Positions 1 through 4,510 of a DNA stretch of 8,013 bases are shown piece by piece (position 1 is the stretch's first letter; the number at the start of each line of letters is the position of its first letter). Origin of the DNA: Gammaproteobacteria bacterium. Its GTDB lineage: Bacteria; Pseudomonadota; Gammaproteobacteria; Xanthomonadales; Xanthomonadaceae. The stretch lies in contig JAUIJO010000153.1 in assembly GCA_030431185.1 (NCBI GenBank), forward strand, positions 1-8,013, written 5' to 3'. The notes beneath the pieces are model-generated. The model did no database searches. It saw nothing but the letters and a program-made list of their open reading frames with translations, and was not told where the DNA came from. The translations under genes and the position numbers were made by a program.

Positions 1-1
1 C

Positions 2-364
2 ACGTTCATGCTTCTGCAGCCGCAGTCCTGGCACCCAGAAGTCTGGACCGACATCACCCGCATGCGCACGCTCAACAGCACCCAGTCGGCGAAGGGCAAG
101 GAACAGCATCTGTGCCCGCTTCAGTTCGACATCGTCGACCGCTGCATCGAGCAGTACTCCATGGAGGGTGAAACGGTGCTCGACCCGTTCGGCGGTCTCA
201 TGACCGTCCCGTACTGCGCCATCAAGCTGAAGCGTCGCGGGGTCGGCATCGAACTCAACCCGGCGTACTGGCTGGACGGCTGCGCCTACGCTGCCGCGGC
301 CGAGCGCGAGATGAGCATGCCCGGACTCTTCGACGCGCTGTCGCAGGTGGACCAGGCCGCATGA
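2..364 (+). CDS. DNA methyltransferase, beta-class N4/N6 type, C-terminal part (5' end outside window)
   Basis: This is the C-terminal ~120 residues of an S-adenosylmethionine-dependent DNA amino-methyltransferase. The frame is open to the left edge, so the ATG at 8 is probably internal. The visible part carries a motif X-like segment (GKEQHLCPLQFDIVDRCI), followed by the SAM-binding motif I (ETVLDPFGGLMTVPY) and a motif II-like acidic strand (GVGIELNPAYW). Motifs X and I after the expected DPPY catalytic motif is the beta-class order, so the catalytic motif should lie upstream of the window. DPFGG replaces the commoner DPFAGSGTT form, a variant I recognise from phage-borne methylases. There is no restriction enzyme gene nearby, so an orphan phage methylase is the likeliest role (protection from host restriction or epigenetic control). 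The stop codon overlaps the next start as ATGA. Target sequence and N4/N6 specificity cannot be read from this fragment. Confidence 0.85.
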   Translation, partial: TFMLLQPQSWHPEVWTDITRMRTLNSTQSAKGKEQHLCPLQFDIVDRCIEQYSMEGETVLDPFGGLMTVPYCAIKLKRRGVGIELNPAYWLDGCAYAAAAEREMSMPGLFDALSQVDQAA

Positions 365-519
365 CCGAACTCTTCCCCAAGGCACCCCGCCGCATGAAAC
401 AGCCCCGCAAGGATCAGCTCCGCGAAGCGGTGGAAGCCCTGACCGACGAGAACATCCGCCTGCGCCTCTACGTCAACCTGCCCTGGTGGCGCCGCATCTT
501 CACGAGGAAGCCGCAATGA
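361..519 (+). CDS. Small hypothetical phage protein, 52 aa
   Basis: Unrecognised small protein. The start ATG at 361 overlaps the methyltransferase stop (ATGA), with a weak AGGTGG-like ribosome site upstream. The stop TGA at 517-519 overlaps the next start at 516 in the same way. It is basic and mostly helical: a proline/basic N-terminus (FPKAPRRMKQPRKDQ), a charged heptad-like middle (LREAVEALTDENIRLRLY), and an aromatic-basic end (LPWWRRIFTRKPQ) that could be amphipathic or touch a membrane or nucleic acid. No cysteines and no signal peptide. The tight double overlap and coding-like GC at third positions support a real gene. Function unknown. Confidence 0.6.
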   Translation: MTELFPKAPRRMKQPRKDQLREAVEALTDENIRLRLYVNLPWWRRIFTRKPQ

Positions 520-1151
520 CGATCCCCGCTTATCCCCTGCAGTGGCCGTCGGGCTGGAAGCGGACGGAAGCCGCGTGGCGCACGCGCGCGAAGTTCGGCC
601 AGAAGCGCCAGTCCACCTACAACCCGTCATGGAAGGTCCACGGCGAGCTGTCGATCGCGCAGGCGACCGACCGCGTGCGCGACGAGCTGCGCCGCATGGG
701 TATCGCCGACGACGACCTGGTCATCAGCACGAACCTGTCGCTGCGCCTGGACGGCCTGCCTCGAAGTAGCCAGCGCGAGCCCGATGACCCGGGCGTGGCG
801 GTTTACTGGCAGGACCCGTTCCACGCGGACCACCCGCCGCGCTGCATGGCGATCGACCGATACGACCGCGTGGCCGACAACCTTGCAGCCGTGGCCGCCA
901 CCTTGGACGCCATGCGTGCAATCGAGCGTCACGGCGGCGCGGAGATCCTGGACCGGGCCTTCACCGGCTTCACCTCGCTGCCGGCGCCCGGCGGCACCTC
1001 GCACTGGCGTGACGTGCTCGACCCCCGCGACCCCGAGGGCAGCTACCGCCGGCTGCGTTCCCAGCACCACCCCGACCGCGGCGGCGACGCCGACGAGTTC
1101 AACGCCGTCCAGCACGCCTGGGAAGCCTACCAACTGGAGCAACGCGCATGA
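516..1151 (+). CDS. J-domain (DnaJ-like) protein, 211 aa, phage early region
   Basis: A short J domain lies at the C-terminus, about residues 163-208. It has a helix II-like YRRLRSQ, the diagnostic HPD tripeptide at 185-187 followed by RGGD, and a helix III-like FNAVQHAWEAYQ. In J proteins HPD stimulates the ATPase of DnaK-type Hsp70, so the inferred role is recruiting host DnaK to a phage or plasmid complex. The first ~160 residues are not recognised. They have no CxxC zinc domain and no G/F-rich linker, so this is not a full DnaJ. I chose ATG 516 (MTIPAY) because GAGGAAG at 504-510 is well placed and it overlaps the previous stop (ATGA); a GTG at 486 in the same frame would overlap the upstream gene without a ribosome site. 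The stop again overlaps the next start at 1148. Confidence 0.75.
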   Translation: MTIPAYPLQWPSGWKRTEAAWRTRAKFGQKRQSTYNPSWKVHGELSIAQATDRVRDELRRMGIADDDLVISTNLSLRLDGLPRSSQREPDDPGVAVYWQDPFHADHPPRCMAIDRYDRVADNLAAVAATLDAMRAIERHGGAEILDRAFTGFTSLPAPGGTSHWRDVLDPRDPEGSYRRLRSQHHPDRGGDADEFNAVQHAWEAYQLEQRA

Positions 1152-1891
1152 CGATCGACCAACTCAAGGCCGCACACGCCGCTGGCTGCCGCATCCAGAT
1201 ATGGCACCTGGTCCCGGGCGCTACGTCCTCCGCCGATGGCCAGTGGGACGACGCGGACCCGACGACGGCGCCGACGTTCCGGTGCCCGGCGCACCTGTAC
1301 CGCGTGCACCCCGATGACGCCATCCGCGCCATTGAGGGGCAGGGGGAGGCTGCGCGGGTGCCCCGCAAGTTCGGCATCCCCGCTGACGCTTGGGAGGCTG
1401 CGCAGTTTTCGTTTGGCGGCCCCGGAACGGGCGAAGGTGAGTCCTTCATGGACTGCACTGCATGGGTCGGCTACATCGAAGGCGATGACGGAGCCAAAAC
1501 CTATGGCCTTCACCTTTCCTGCGATGAATGCCCCGAAGAAGGCAGCATTACGCTTGCTGAGTTTGAGCCCCCCGCCCCCCAGCCCGCAGCACGGGGCGAT
1601 GCGTGCGCCACCTGCAACGATAACGGGATGATCGGCGGGCCGTCTTTCTATGCTCCAGACGAAGGTGGCGTGCCATGCCCGGACTGTAGTGCCACGGACG
1701 ATGCGCCTGCGGTGGTGGATGAGGCGATGGTGGAGCGGGCGTGTGCGGCCGCAGCAAAGCAGGTAGACAAGCCGTGGCCATTGACCTGTGAAGAGGGTTG
1801 CCCGAAGTGCGACAAGCTGCGGGAGCATATGCACGCGATTCTGTCCGCCGCCCTCGCCGCCCAGCCGCAGCCCGACAAGGAGACGAAGTGA
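1148..1891 (+). CDS. Cysteine-rich hypothetical phage protein, 247 aa, zinc-knuckle motifs
   Basis: Not recognised as a named family. The start overlaps the previous stop (ATGA), with GGAG about 8 bases upstream. Cysteine pairs stand out: C125/C128; C153-x-x-C156 followed by NDNG; C177-x-x-C180 (GGVPCPDC); and C214, C218, C221. The C153-C180 block, with CxxC pairs separated by ~20 residues and glycines next to them, resembles a DnaJ-type or rubredoxin-like zinc knuckle often seen in phage proteins of unknown role. A proline/alanine linker (about 140-149) separates an N-terminal domain from the zinc block, and a short helix (LREHMHAILSAALAAQ) closes the protein. From roughly 1380 to 1800 codon use is less strictly GC-ending than in the neighbours, which suggests mosaic origin. 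No signal peptide or membrane segment is seen. Confidence 0.6.
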   Translation: MTIDQLKAAHAAGCRIQIWHLVPGATSSADGQWDDADPTTAPTFRCPAHLYRVHPDDAIRAIEGQGEAARVPRKFGIPADAWEAAQFSFGGPGTGEGESFMDCTAWVGYIEGDDGAKTYGLHLSCDECPEEGSITLAEFEPPAPQPAARGDACATCNDNGMIGGPSFYAPDEGGVPCPDCSATDDAPAVVDEAMVERACAAAAKQVDKPWPLTCEEGCPKCDKLREHMHAILSAALAAQPQPDKETK

Positions 1892-1893
1892 TG
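1877..1893 (+). repeat. Gene-junction repeat, copy 1 (AAGGAGACGAAGTGATG)
   Basis: A 17-base junction holding a ribosome site (AAGGAG), the stop TGA at 1889-1891 and the next start ATG at 1891. It matches 2109-2125 at 16 of 17 bases. It may be only a good start signal kept by selection, or a boundary sequence through which phage gene cassettes are exchanged. Confidence 0.6.
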
Positions 1894-2109
1894 CCCGCAA
1901 TGGTTGACAGGCAGTGTCAGTGCTGCCGAAAGCCGATCACCGTTCGCGCTGCCGACGTCGCGCGAGGCTGGGGAAGGTTCTGTTCGAAGCGCTGCAAAGC
2001 ACGCGAAGCGGAACACCAGCAGCGCCAAGAACATTGGGAATATTTGGCACACCAAGAAGCCATGGACGCAGTCGAATTCGGCTGGGACGGCCACAAAAAC
2101 GCGATATGA
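1891..2109 (+). CDS. Small cysteine-motif (zinc-binding-like) phage protein, 72 aa
   Basis: Starts at ATG 1891 inside a TGATG stop/start overlap, with AAGGAG at 1877-1882 at good distance; an in-frame ATG at 1900 is a weaker alternative. The N-terminal half has C9-x-C11-C12 and, ~18 residues later, FCSKRC (C31, C35). Paired cysteines with an FCSxRC second knuckle are typical of small treble-clef/zinc-ribbon domains that bind nucleic acid or act as adaptors. The C-terminal half is a charged helix (KAREAEHQQRQEHWEYLAHQEAMDAV) ending in an acidic/aromatic tail. Function is unknown; similar tiny zinc proteins are common in phage early regions. The stop TGA overlaps a further ATG at 2106 that opens a 5-codon mini-ORF. 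Confidence 0.65.
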   Translation: MPAMVDRQCQCCRKPITVRAADVARGWGRFCSKRCKAREAEHQQRQEHWEYLAHQEAMDAVEFGWDGHKNAI

Positions 2110-2125
2110 AGGAGCCGAAGTGATG
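2109..2125 (+). repeat. Gene-junction repeat, copy 2 (AAGGAGCCGAAGTGATG)
   Basis: Second copy of the junction at 1877-1893, differing by one base. Here it ends in the ATG of a 9-codon ORF (2123-2152) rather than a full-length gene, suggesting that a gene once started here and was lost or replaced. Confidence 0.6.
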
Positions 2126-2152
2126 AGCGATGAACCGGAGGTGGTGGCGTGA
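2123..2152 (+). CDS. Putative 9-codon leader or remnant ORF before xis
   Basis: ATG 2123 follows AAGGAG (2109-2114) at 8 bases and encodes MSDEPEVVA before TGA at 2150-2152. It overlaps the stop of an even shorter frame (2106-2123, MKEPK) as TGATG, and its own stop overlaps the GTG start of the excisionase gene at 2149. It could couple translation from the upstream operon into xis, or be the remaining 5' end of a deleted gene. Expression cannot be shown from sequence alone. Confidence 0.25.
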   Translation: MSDEPEVVA

Positions 2153-2346
2153 AACTGGTCGCCGTGCCCGTCTGGCTGGCGCGCCACTTCGATCCGGAGT
2201 CGTCGCCCTCCCATCTCAACGTCCTGCGCCTGCTGCGCGACGGGAAGCTGCCGGGGCGCAAGGTCGGCGGCACCTGGTACATCGACGAGGCGGCATGGCT
2301 CGCCGGCGACGACGACCTCGTGCAGCGCATTCTGGAAGCGGGGTAA
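2149..2346 (+). CDS. xis: Excisionase-like (Xis) winged-helix DNA-binding protein, 65 aa
   Basis: Probable recombination directionality factor. The start is GTG 2149, with GGAGG at 2137-2141 seven bases upstream, overlapping the preceding mini-ORF stop. The protein has the compact MerR-like winged helix of lambda Xis: a helix-turn-helix around SPSHLNVLRLLRDGKLPG, then a wing KVGGTWYIDEAAWL. This corresponds to TVRRWVRECRIFPPPVKDGREYLFHESA of lambda Xis. Length (65 aa; lambda Xis 72) and position six bases before int agree. In the lambda system Xis binds the P arm, bends DNA cooperatively with Int and Fis, and switches Int to excision. An AlpA-type transcriptional regulator is the main alternative, but the location directly before int favours Xis. 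Confidence 0.75.
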   Translation: MKLVAVPVWLARHFDPESSPSHLNVLRLLRDGKLPGRKVGGTWYIDEAAWLAGDDDLVQRILEAG

Positions 2347-2352
2347 CCTCCG

Positions 2353-3453
2353 ATGATGGGACGTGCCCGCTCACGGCGCCGCATTGGCTGGCCGCCGAAC
2401 CTCTACCCGAACCGCGACGGGTTCAAGTACCGGAACCCGGTGACGAAGCGGGAGACGTGGCTGGGCCGCGACAAGGTCCGGGCATTCGCCGCCGCGAAGA
2501 AGGCGAACGCCCTGCTCACCGCCCCCGACGACCTGGTCGCTCGCGTGGTTGGCGCTGGGAAGGTCGTGACCGACGCGATCGAGGTCTTCCGCCGGGACGA
2601 CGTGCCTGGCCGGCGCTGGGCGCCGAAGACCGCCGCCGAGTACGAGATCACCATCAAGCGGATCGAGCGCGGCCTCGGCGACCGCGACCTCGAGTCCCTG
2701 GGCGTGAAGGACTGCGCGGAGTTCATCCGCGGCGAGACCGAGTCGACACGGAGCCGCCAGGTCATCCGCCTGGTGCTTGGCTGGATCCTCGCCTGCGCCG
2801 TCGAGGAGGGCTGGATCGACTCCAACCCGGCCATGCAGACGCGCAAGTTCGGGCACCAGCGCAAGCGCGAGCGCCTGACCGCGGCCGACTTCGCCGCCAT
2901 CAGCCAGCATGCGCCGCAGTGGCTGCAGGTCGCCATGGACCTGTCGTTGCTGACCCTGCTGCGTCGCGAGGACGTCGTGTCGCTGCGCTTCGCGGACGTG
3001 CGCGACGGCATGCTCCACGTGGTGCCGGCGAAGACGGAAGGATCCACGCGGGTCCGCCTGCGCATCGCGCTGAGCGAGGAAGCACTGGGCGTGCTGACCC
3101 AGGCGCGCGACGACGTCGTGTCGCCCTTCATCGTCCACCGGCTGCCGGAGAAGGCCCGGCCGATGGACTTGCGCGCGAAGGGGCGCGAGCACGCGACGCA
3201 GGTGCTGCCCGAGCAGCTCTCGCGCGCGTTCGCCAAGGCGCGGGACGCCGCCGGCGTGGGCGGGGACAACCCGCCGACCTTCCACGAGATCCGAAGCCTG
3301 GGCGGCGCGCTGCTGCAGGAAGCCGGCTGGTCAGTCGCGAAGGTGCAGGCGCTGATGGGACACGCGAGCGCGTCCATGACGGAGCACTACCTCGAGGGCC
3401 ACGAACCGCCGTGGCAGGACGTGTCGACGGGGATCAAGCTGCCGGGAGGCTGA
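2353..3453 (+). CDS. int: Lambda Int-type tyrosine recombinase (integrase), 366 aa
   Basis: Site-specific recombinase that integrates and excises the element. Length is close to lambda Int (356 aa). Residues ~2-58 match the lambda arm-type DNA-binding domain closely: MGRARS..., PPNLY, ...RDG...YRNPVTK...LGRD. A core-binding SAM-like domain follows (~70-165), then the catalytic domain with a full set of residues: R204 (LLRRED), K227 (VPAKTEG), H311-x-x-R314 (FHEIRSLGG), H337 (LMGHAS) and nucleophile Y346 (TEHYLEG). The H337-Y346 spacing of 9 equals lambda H333-Y342. The start may be ATG 2353 or the adjacent ATG 2356, which aligns with lambda Met1; the ribosome site (GGGG at 2340-2343) is weak, so coupling to xis six bases upstream is likely. 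Intact and probably active. Its target is inferred to be the tRNA-Pro at 4308-4384. Confidence 0.95.
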   Translation: MMGRARSRRRIGWPPNLYPNRDGFKYRNPVTKRETWLGRDKVRAFAAAKKANALLTAPDDLVARVVGAGKVVTDAIEVFRRDDVPGRRWAPKTAAEYEITIKRIERGLGDRDLESLGVKDCAEFIRGETESTRSRQVIRLVLGWILACAVEEGWIDSNPAMQTRKFGHQRKRERLTAADFAAISQHAPQWLQVAMDLSLLTLLRREDVVSLRFADVRDGMLHVVPAKTEGSTRVRLRIALSEEALGVLTQARDDVVSPFIVHRLPEKARPMDLRAKGREHATQVLPEQLSRAFAKARDAAGVGGDNPPTFHEIRSLGGALLQEAGWSVAKVQALMGHASASMTEHYLEGHEPPWQDVSTGIKLPGG

Positions 3454-3455
3454 AC

Positions 3456-4235
3456 ATGGGGCGACATAGGACGATCCACCAGGGCCTCCCGCTGCGCATG
3501 ACGAGGGATGCGCGAGGCGGGACCCTACGCTACAAGCGGCCGGACACCGGCGCCCAGGTCTACCTCGGCGGCATGCCAGAGACGCTGGCGCTCAAGGTGG
3601 GCGAGACGCTGAACGCGGCCTTCGGGCCCAGGCCCCCGCGCGGCATGCGCCATCTCTACCGGGACCACTTCATCGGCTGGGGGTGGGAAGGCGCTCCCCG
3701 GGATGTGATCGAGGTCATCGCGGTGCGGTTCGCCGACGTCTTGCCCATGCTCCGCCGCGTGGCGGCACAAGAGCAGATCCGGCATTCCTGGGCGTTTTCA
3801 CCGCCGGAAGCGGGCTCCATGCGCAAGGGGCTTGGCTTGCTGGCAGGGAAGAACCTCCGCAACGAGGCCCACCGGGGGTGGATCAGGACGCTCTACCTGT
3901 CCACGAGGAAAAACGCCAAGGCGCGCGGGATCGGCTTCGAACTGAGCGAGGATGACCTGCTCGAGCTGGTGTCGATGAGCGGAGGCCGGTGCGCGGTCAC
4001 GAACATCGCCTTGTCGAACGACCGCGGCGTGCTCGCGCCGGGTCGGCGGATGCGTAGGCCATGGGCGCCGAGCGTCGACCGCGTGGACTCGGCTCAGGGG
4101 TACACGCGGGCCAACTGCCGCATCGTCTGCTGTGCAGCCAACTACGCCATGAGCCAGTGGGGGGAGGATGTGCTTCTCGAGATGGCGAAGGCCATCGCCA
4201 GGCGGCGGATCAACCGGATCAAGGCCGCCGGATAG
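3456..4235 (+). CDS. Integrase-arm-domain / HNH-like endonuclease fusion protein, 259 aa, at the attachment end
   Basis: The start is ATG 3456, two bases after the int stop, with a strong GGGAGG at 3444-3449. The frame is open upstream through int, but only this start has a ribosome site. Residues 1-58 resemble the arm-binding domain of the neighbouring Int and of lambda Int: MGR-x-R at the start, LP at 11-12, a basic-GG turn (R20-GG), Y26, P29-D-T-G, LG at 37-38, then a helix ending in N53. Residues ~145-247 look like an HNH/His-Me-finger core of the type LxxRKNAKARGIxFxLSEDDL...GGRCAVT (C179)...PSVDRVDSxxGYTxxNCRIVC (D208, D211, G215-Y216, N220, C225)...N229. R209 occupies the position where classical HNH enzymes have the catalytic His. 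Residues 60-140 are unassigned. It has 7 AGG arginine codons whereas int shows none, suggesting separate origin. The stop TAG lies inside the first att-side repeat. Role (homing nuclease, att-site competitor or recombination accessory) is inferred. Confidence 0.75.
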   Translation: MGRHRTIHQGLPLRMTRDARGGTLRYKRPDTGAQVYLGGMPETLALKVGETLNAAFGPRPPRGMRHLYRDHFIGWGWEGAPRDVIEVIAVRFADVLPMLRRVAAQEQIRHSWAFSPPEAGSMRKGLGLLAGKNLRNEAHRGWIRTLYLSTRKNAKARGIGFELSEDDLLELVSMSGGRCAVTNIALSNDRGVLAPGRRMRRPWAPSVDRVDSAQGYTRANCRIVCCAANYAMSQWGEDVLLEMAKAIARRRINRIKAAG

Positions 4236-4265
4236 GGTGGGCTTAGGGTGGCGATAGGGTGAAGC
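4233..4265 (+). repeat. Three 11-bp-phased TAGGGTG repeats, probable integrase arm-type sites (P' arm)
   Basis: TAGGGTG occurs at 4233-4239, 4244-4250 and 4255-4261, each start exactly 11 bp after the last, about one helical turn. Inverted copies of the core follow at 4265-4270 (CACCCT) and 4274-4278 (CACCC). The lambda P' arm, also between int and the core site, holds three tandem arm sites bound by the Int N-terminal domain. Location, number and spacing agree here, so these are the best candidates for arm sites. The first repeat contains the stop codon of the HNH-like gene. No convincing IHF consensus was found between here and the tRNA. Confidence 0.6.
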
Positions 4266-4273
4266 ACCCTTTA
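4256..4273 (+). terminator. Possible weak terminator of the xis-int-HNH run
   Basis: A perfect 6-bp inverted repeat AGGGTG-AAG-CACCCT (4256-4270) with a 3-base loop, followed by only TTTA. It is GC-rich and sits 21 bases after the last stop, but the T run is short. The same bases form the third direct and first inverted arm-type repeat, so the stem may be incidental. Confidence 0.3.
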
Positions 4274-4278
4274 CACCC

Positions 4279-4300
4279 AAAAACTCACGCCTACAGGCAT
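4279..4300 (-). terminator. Possible terminator of tRNA-Pro
   Basis: Reading on the - strand after the tRNA CCA end: ATGCC-TGTA-GGCGT forms a 5-bp stem (one G-U pair) with a 4-base loop, then GAG and five Ts. The stem is short, so this is weak. It lies on the element side of the tRNA, so it would have been supplied by the element if insertion was at the tRNA 3' end. Confidence 0.35.
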
Positions 4301-4307
4301 TGAAGAT

Positions 4308-4350
4308 TGGTCGGGGTGGCCGGATTCGAACCGACGACCACCTGTCCCCC
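4308..4350. other. Predicted attachment-site core within the 3' half of tRNA-Pro (int-proximal junction)
   Basis: The integrase gene and arm-type repeats abut the 3' end of an intact tRNA gene, the standard arrangement for tRNA-targeting tyrosine recombinases. Chromosomal core genes resume on the other side. The exact core cannot be defined because the partner copy of the tRNA 3' sequence is not in this window. The 43 bases given cover the CCA end, T arm and 3' anticodon stem, which such identity blocks usually span. Confidence 0.5.
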
Positions 4351-4384
4351 AGACAGGTGCGCTACCAGGCTGCGCTACACCCCG
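4308..4384 (-). tRNA. tRNA-Pro (anticodon GGG)
   Basis: Read on - from 4384: acceptor 5' strand CGGGGTG pairs with CACCCCG; D arm GCGC-AGCCTGGTA-GCGC; anticodon stem CCTGT/ACAGG around loop CTGGGGG with anticodon GGG; T arm GTCGG-TTCGAAT-CCGGC; discriminator A73 and encoded CCA. Total is 77 bases, with all four stems intact. It reads proline CCC/CCU codons. The 3' half probably also serves as the bacterial attachment site, with the element supplying an identical 3' end so that the tRNA stays functional. Confidence 0.95.
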
Positions 4385-4426
4385 AATGCTGCTTCGGCCG
4401 CCGACGCTTGGGTCGAGCGGGCGGCA

Positions 4427-4455
4427 AGTATAACCAGTGTCGGGACGTCCGGCCA
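4427..4455 (-). promoter_or_regulatory. Probable promoter of tRNA-Pro
   Basis: On the - strand a good -10 box TATACT (plus-strand AGTATA at 4427-4432) has a poor -35 (TGGCCG, 4450-4455) at 17 bases. It is followed at once by a GC-rich stretch (TGCCGCCC), the discriminator type found in stringently controlled stable-RNA promoters. Transcription would begin ~36 bases before the tRNA. It lies on the host side of the junction, so integration leaves it intact. Confidence 0.45.
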
Positions 4456-4485
4456 TGCCCCGGGCGCTCCCTTCGATGTTTTTTT

Positions 4486-4510
4486 GCGGGTCCCGGCGGC
4501 GGGACCGCGC
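4486..4510. repeat. GC-rich inverted repeat after the MerR-like gene
   Basis: GCGGGTCCCG (4486-4495) pairs with CGGGACCGCGC (4500-4510) around a GCGG loop, with G4507 bulged: about 10 bp. It begins just after the merR-like stop on -. The seven-T run (4479-4485) lies on the plus strand, so a - strand transcript would have A, not U, after the stem. It is therefore not a canonical intrinsic terminator in the direction needed; it may stabilise the 3' end or process the transcript before tRNA-Pro. Confidence 0.5.

Noticed and set aside
486..515. GTG start for the J-domain gene ten codons upstream
   Set aside because: It has no ribosome site and lies inside the preceding gene; ATG 516 has GAGGAAG and the ATGA overlap used throughout this operon.
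1..1900. Toxin-antitoxin or restriction-modification defence module around the methyltransferase
   Set aside because: No restriction enzyme, toxin or antitoxin signature was seen in the neighbouring proteins; the methylase is also cut by the window edge.
2371..3285. Long - strand open frame of 304 codons opposite int
   Set aside because: It is antisense to an integrase with all catalytic residues in place; long open antisense frames are expected at this GC content, and its protein has no recognisable domain.
2130..3455. Upstream extension of the HNH-like reading frame through the int region (701 codons in total)
   Set aside because: The extension is Arg/Pro-rich noise in an int shadow frame. 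The strong GGGAGG at 3444-3449 and the MGR start fix the true start at 3456.
4233..4278. CRISPR-like array
   Set aside because: The repeats are 7 bp with 4-bp spacers, far too short; integrase arm sites fit better.
4279..4307. IHF site between the arm repeats and the tRNA
   Set aside because: Expected in a lambda-like P' arm, but no stretch on either strand matches the IHF consensus acceptably, so none is annotated.
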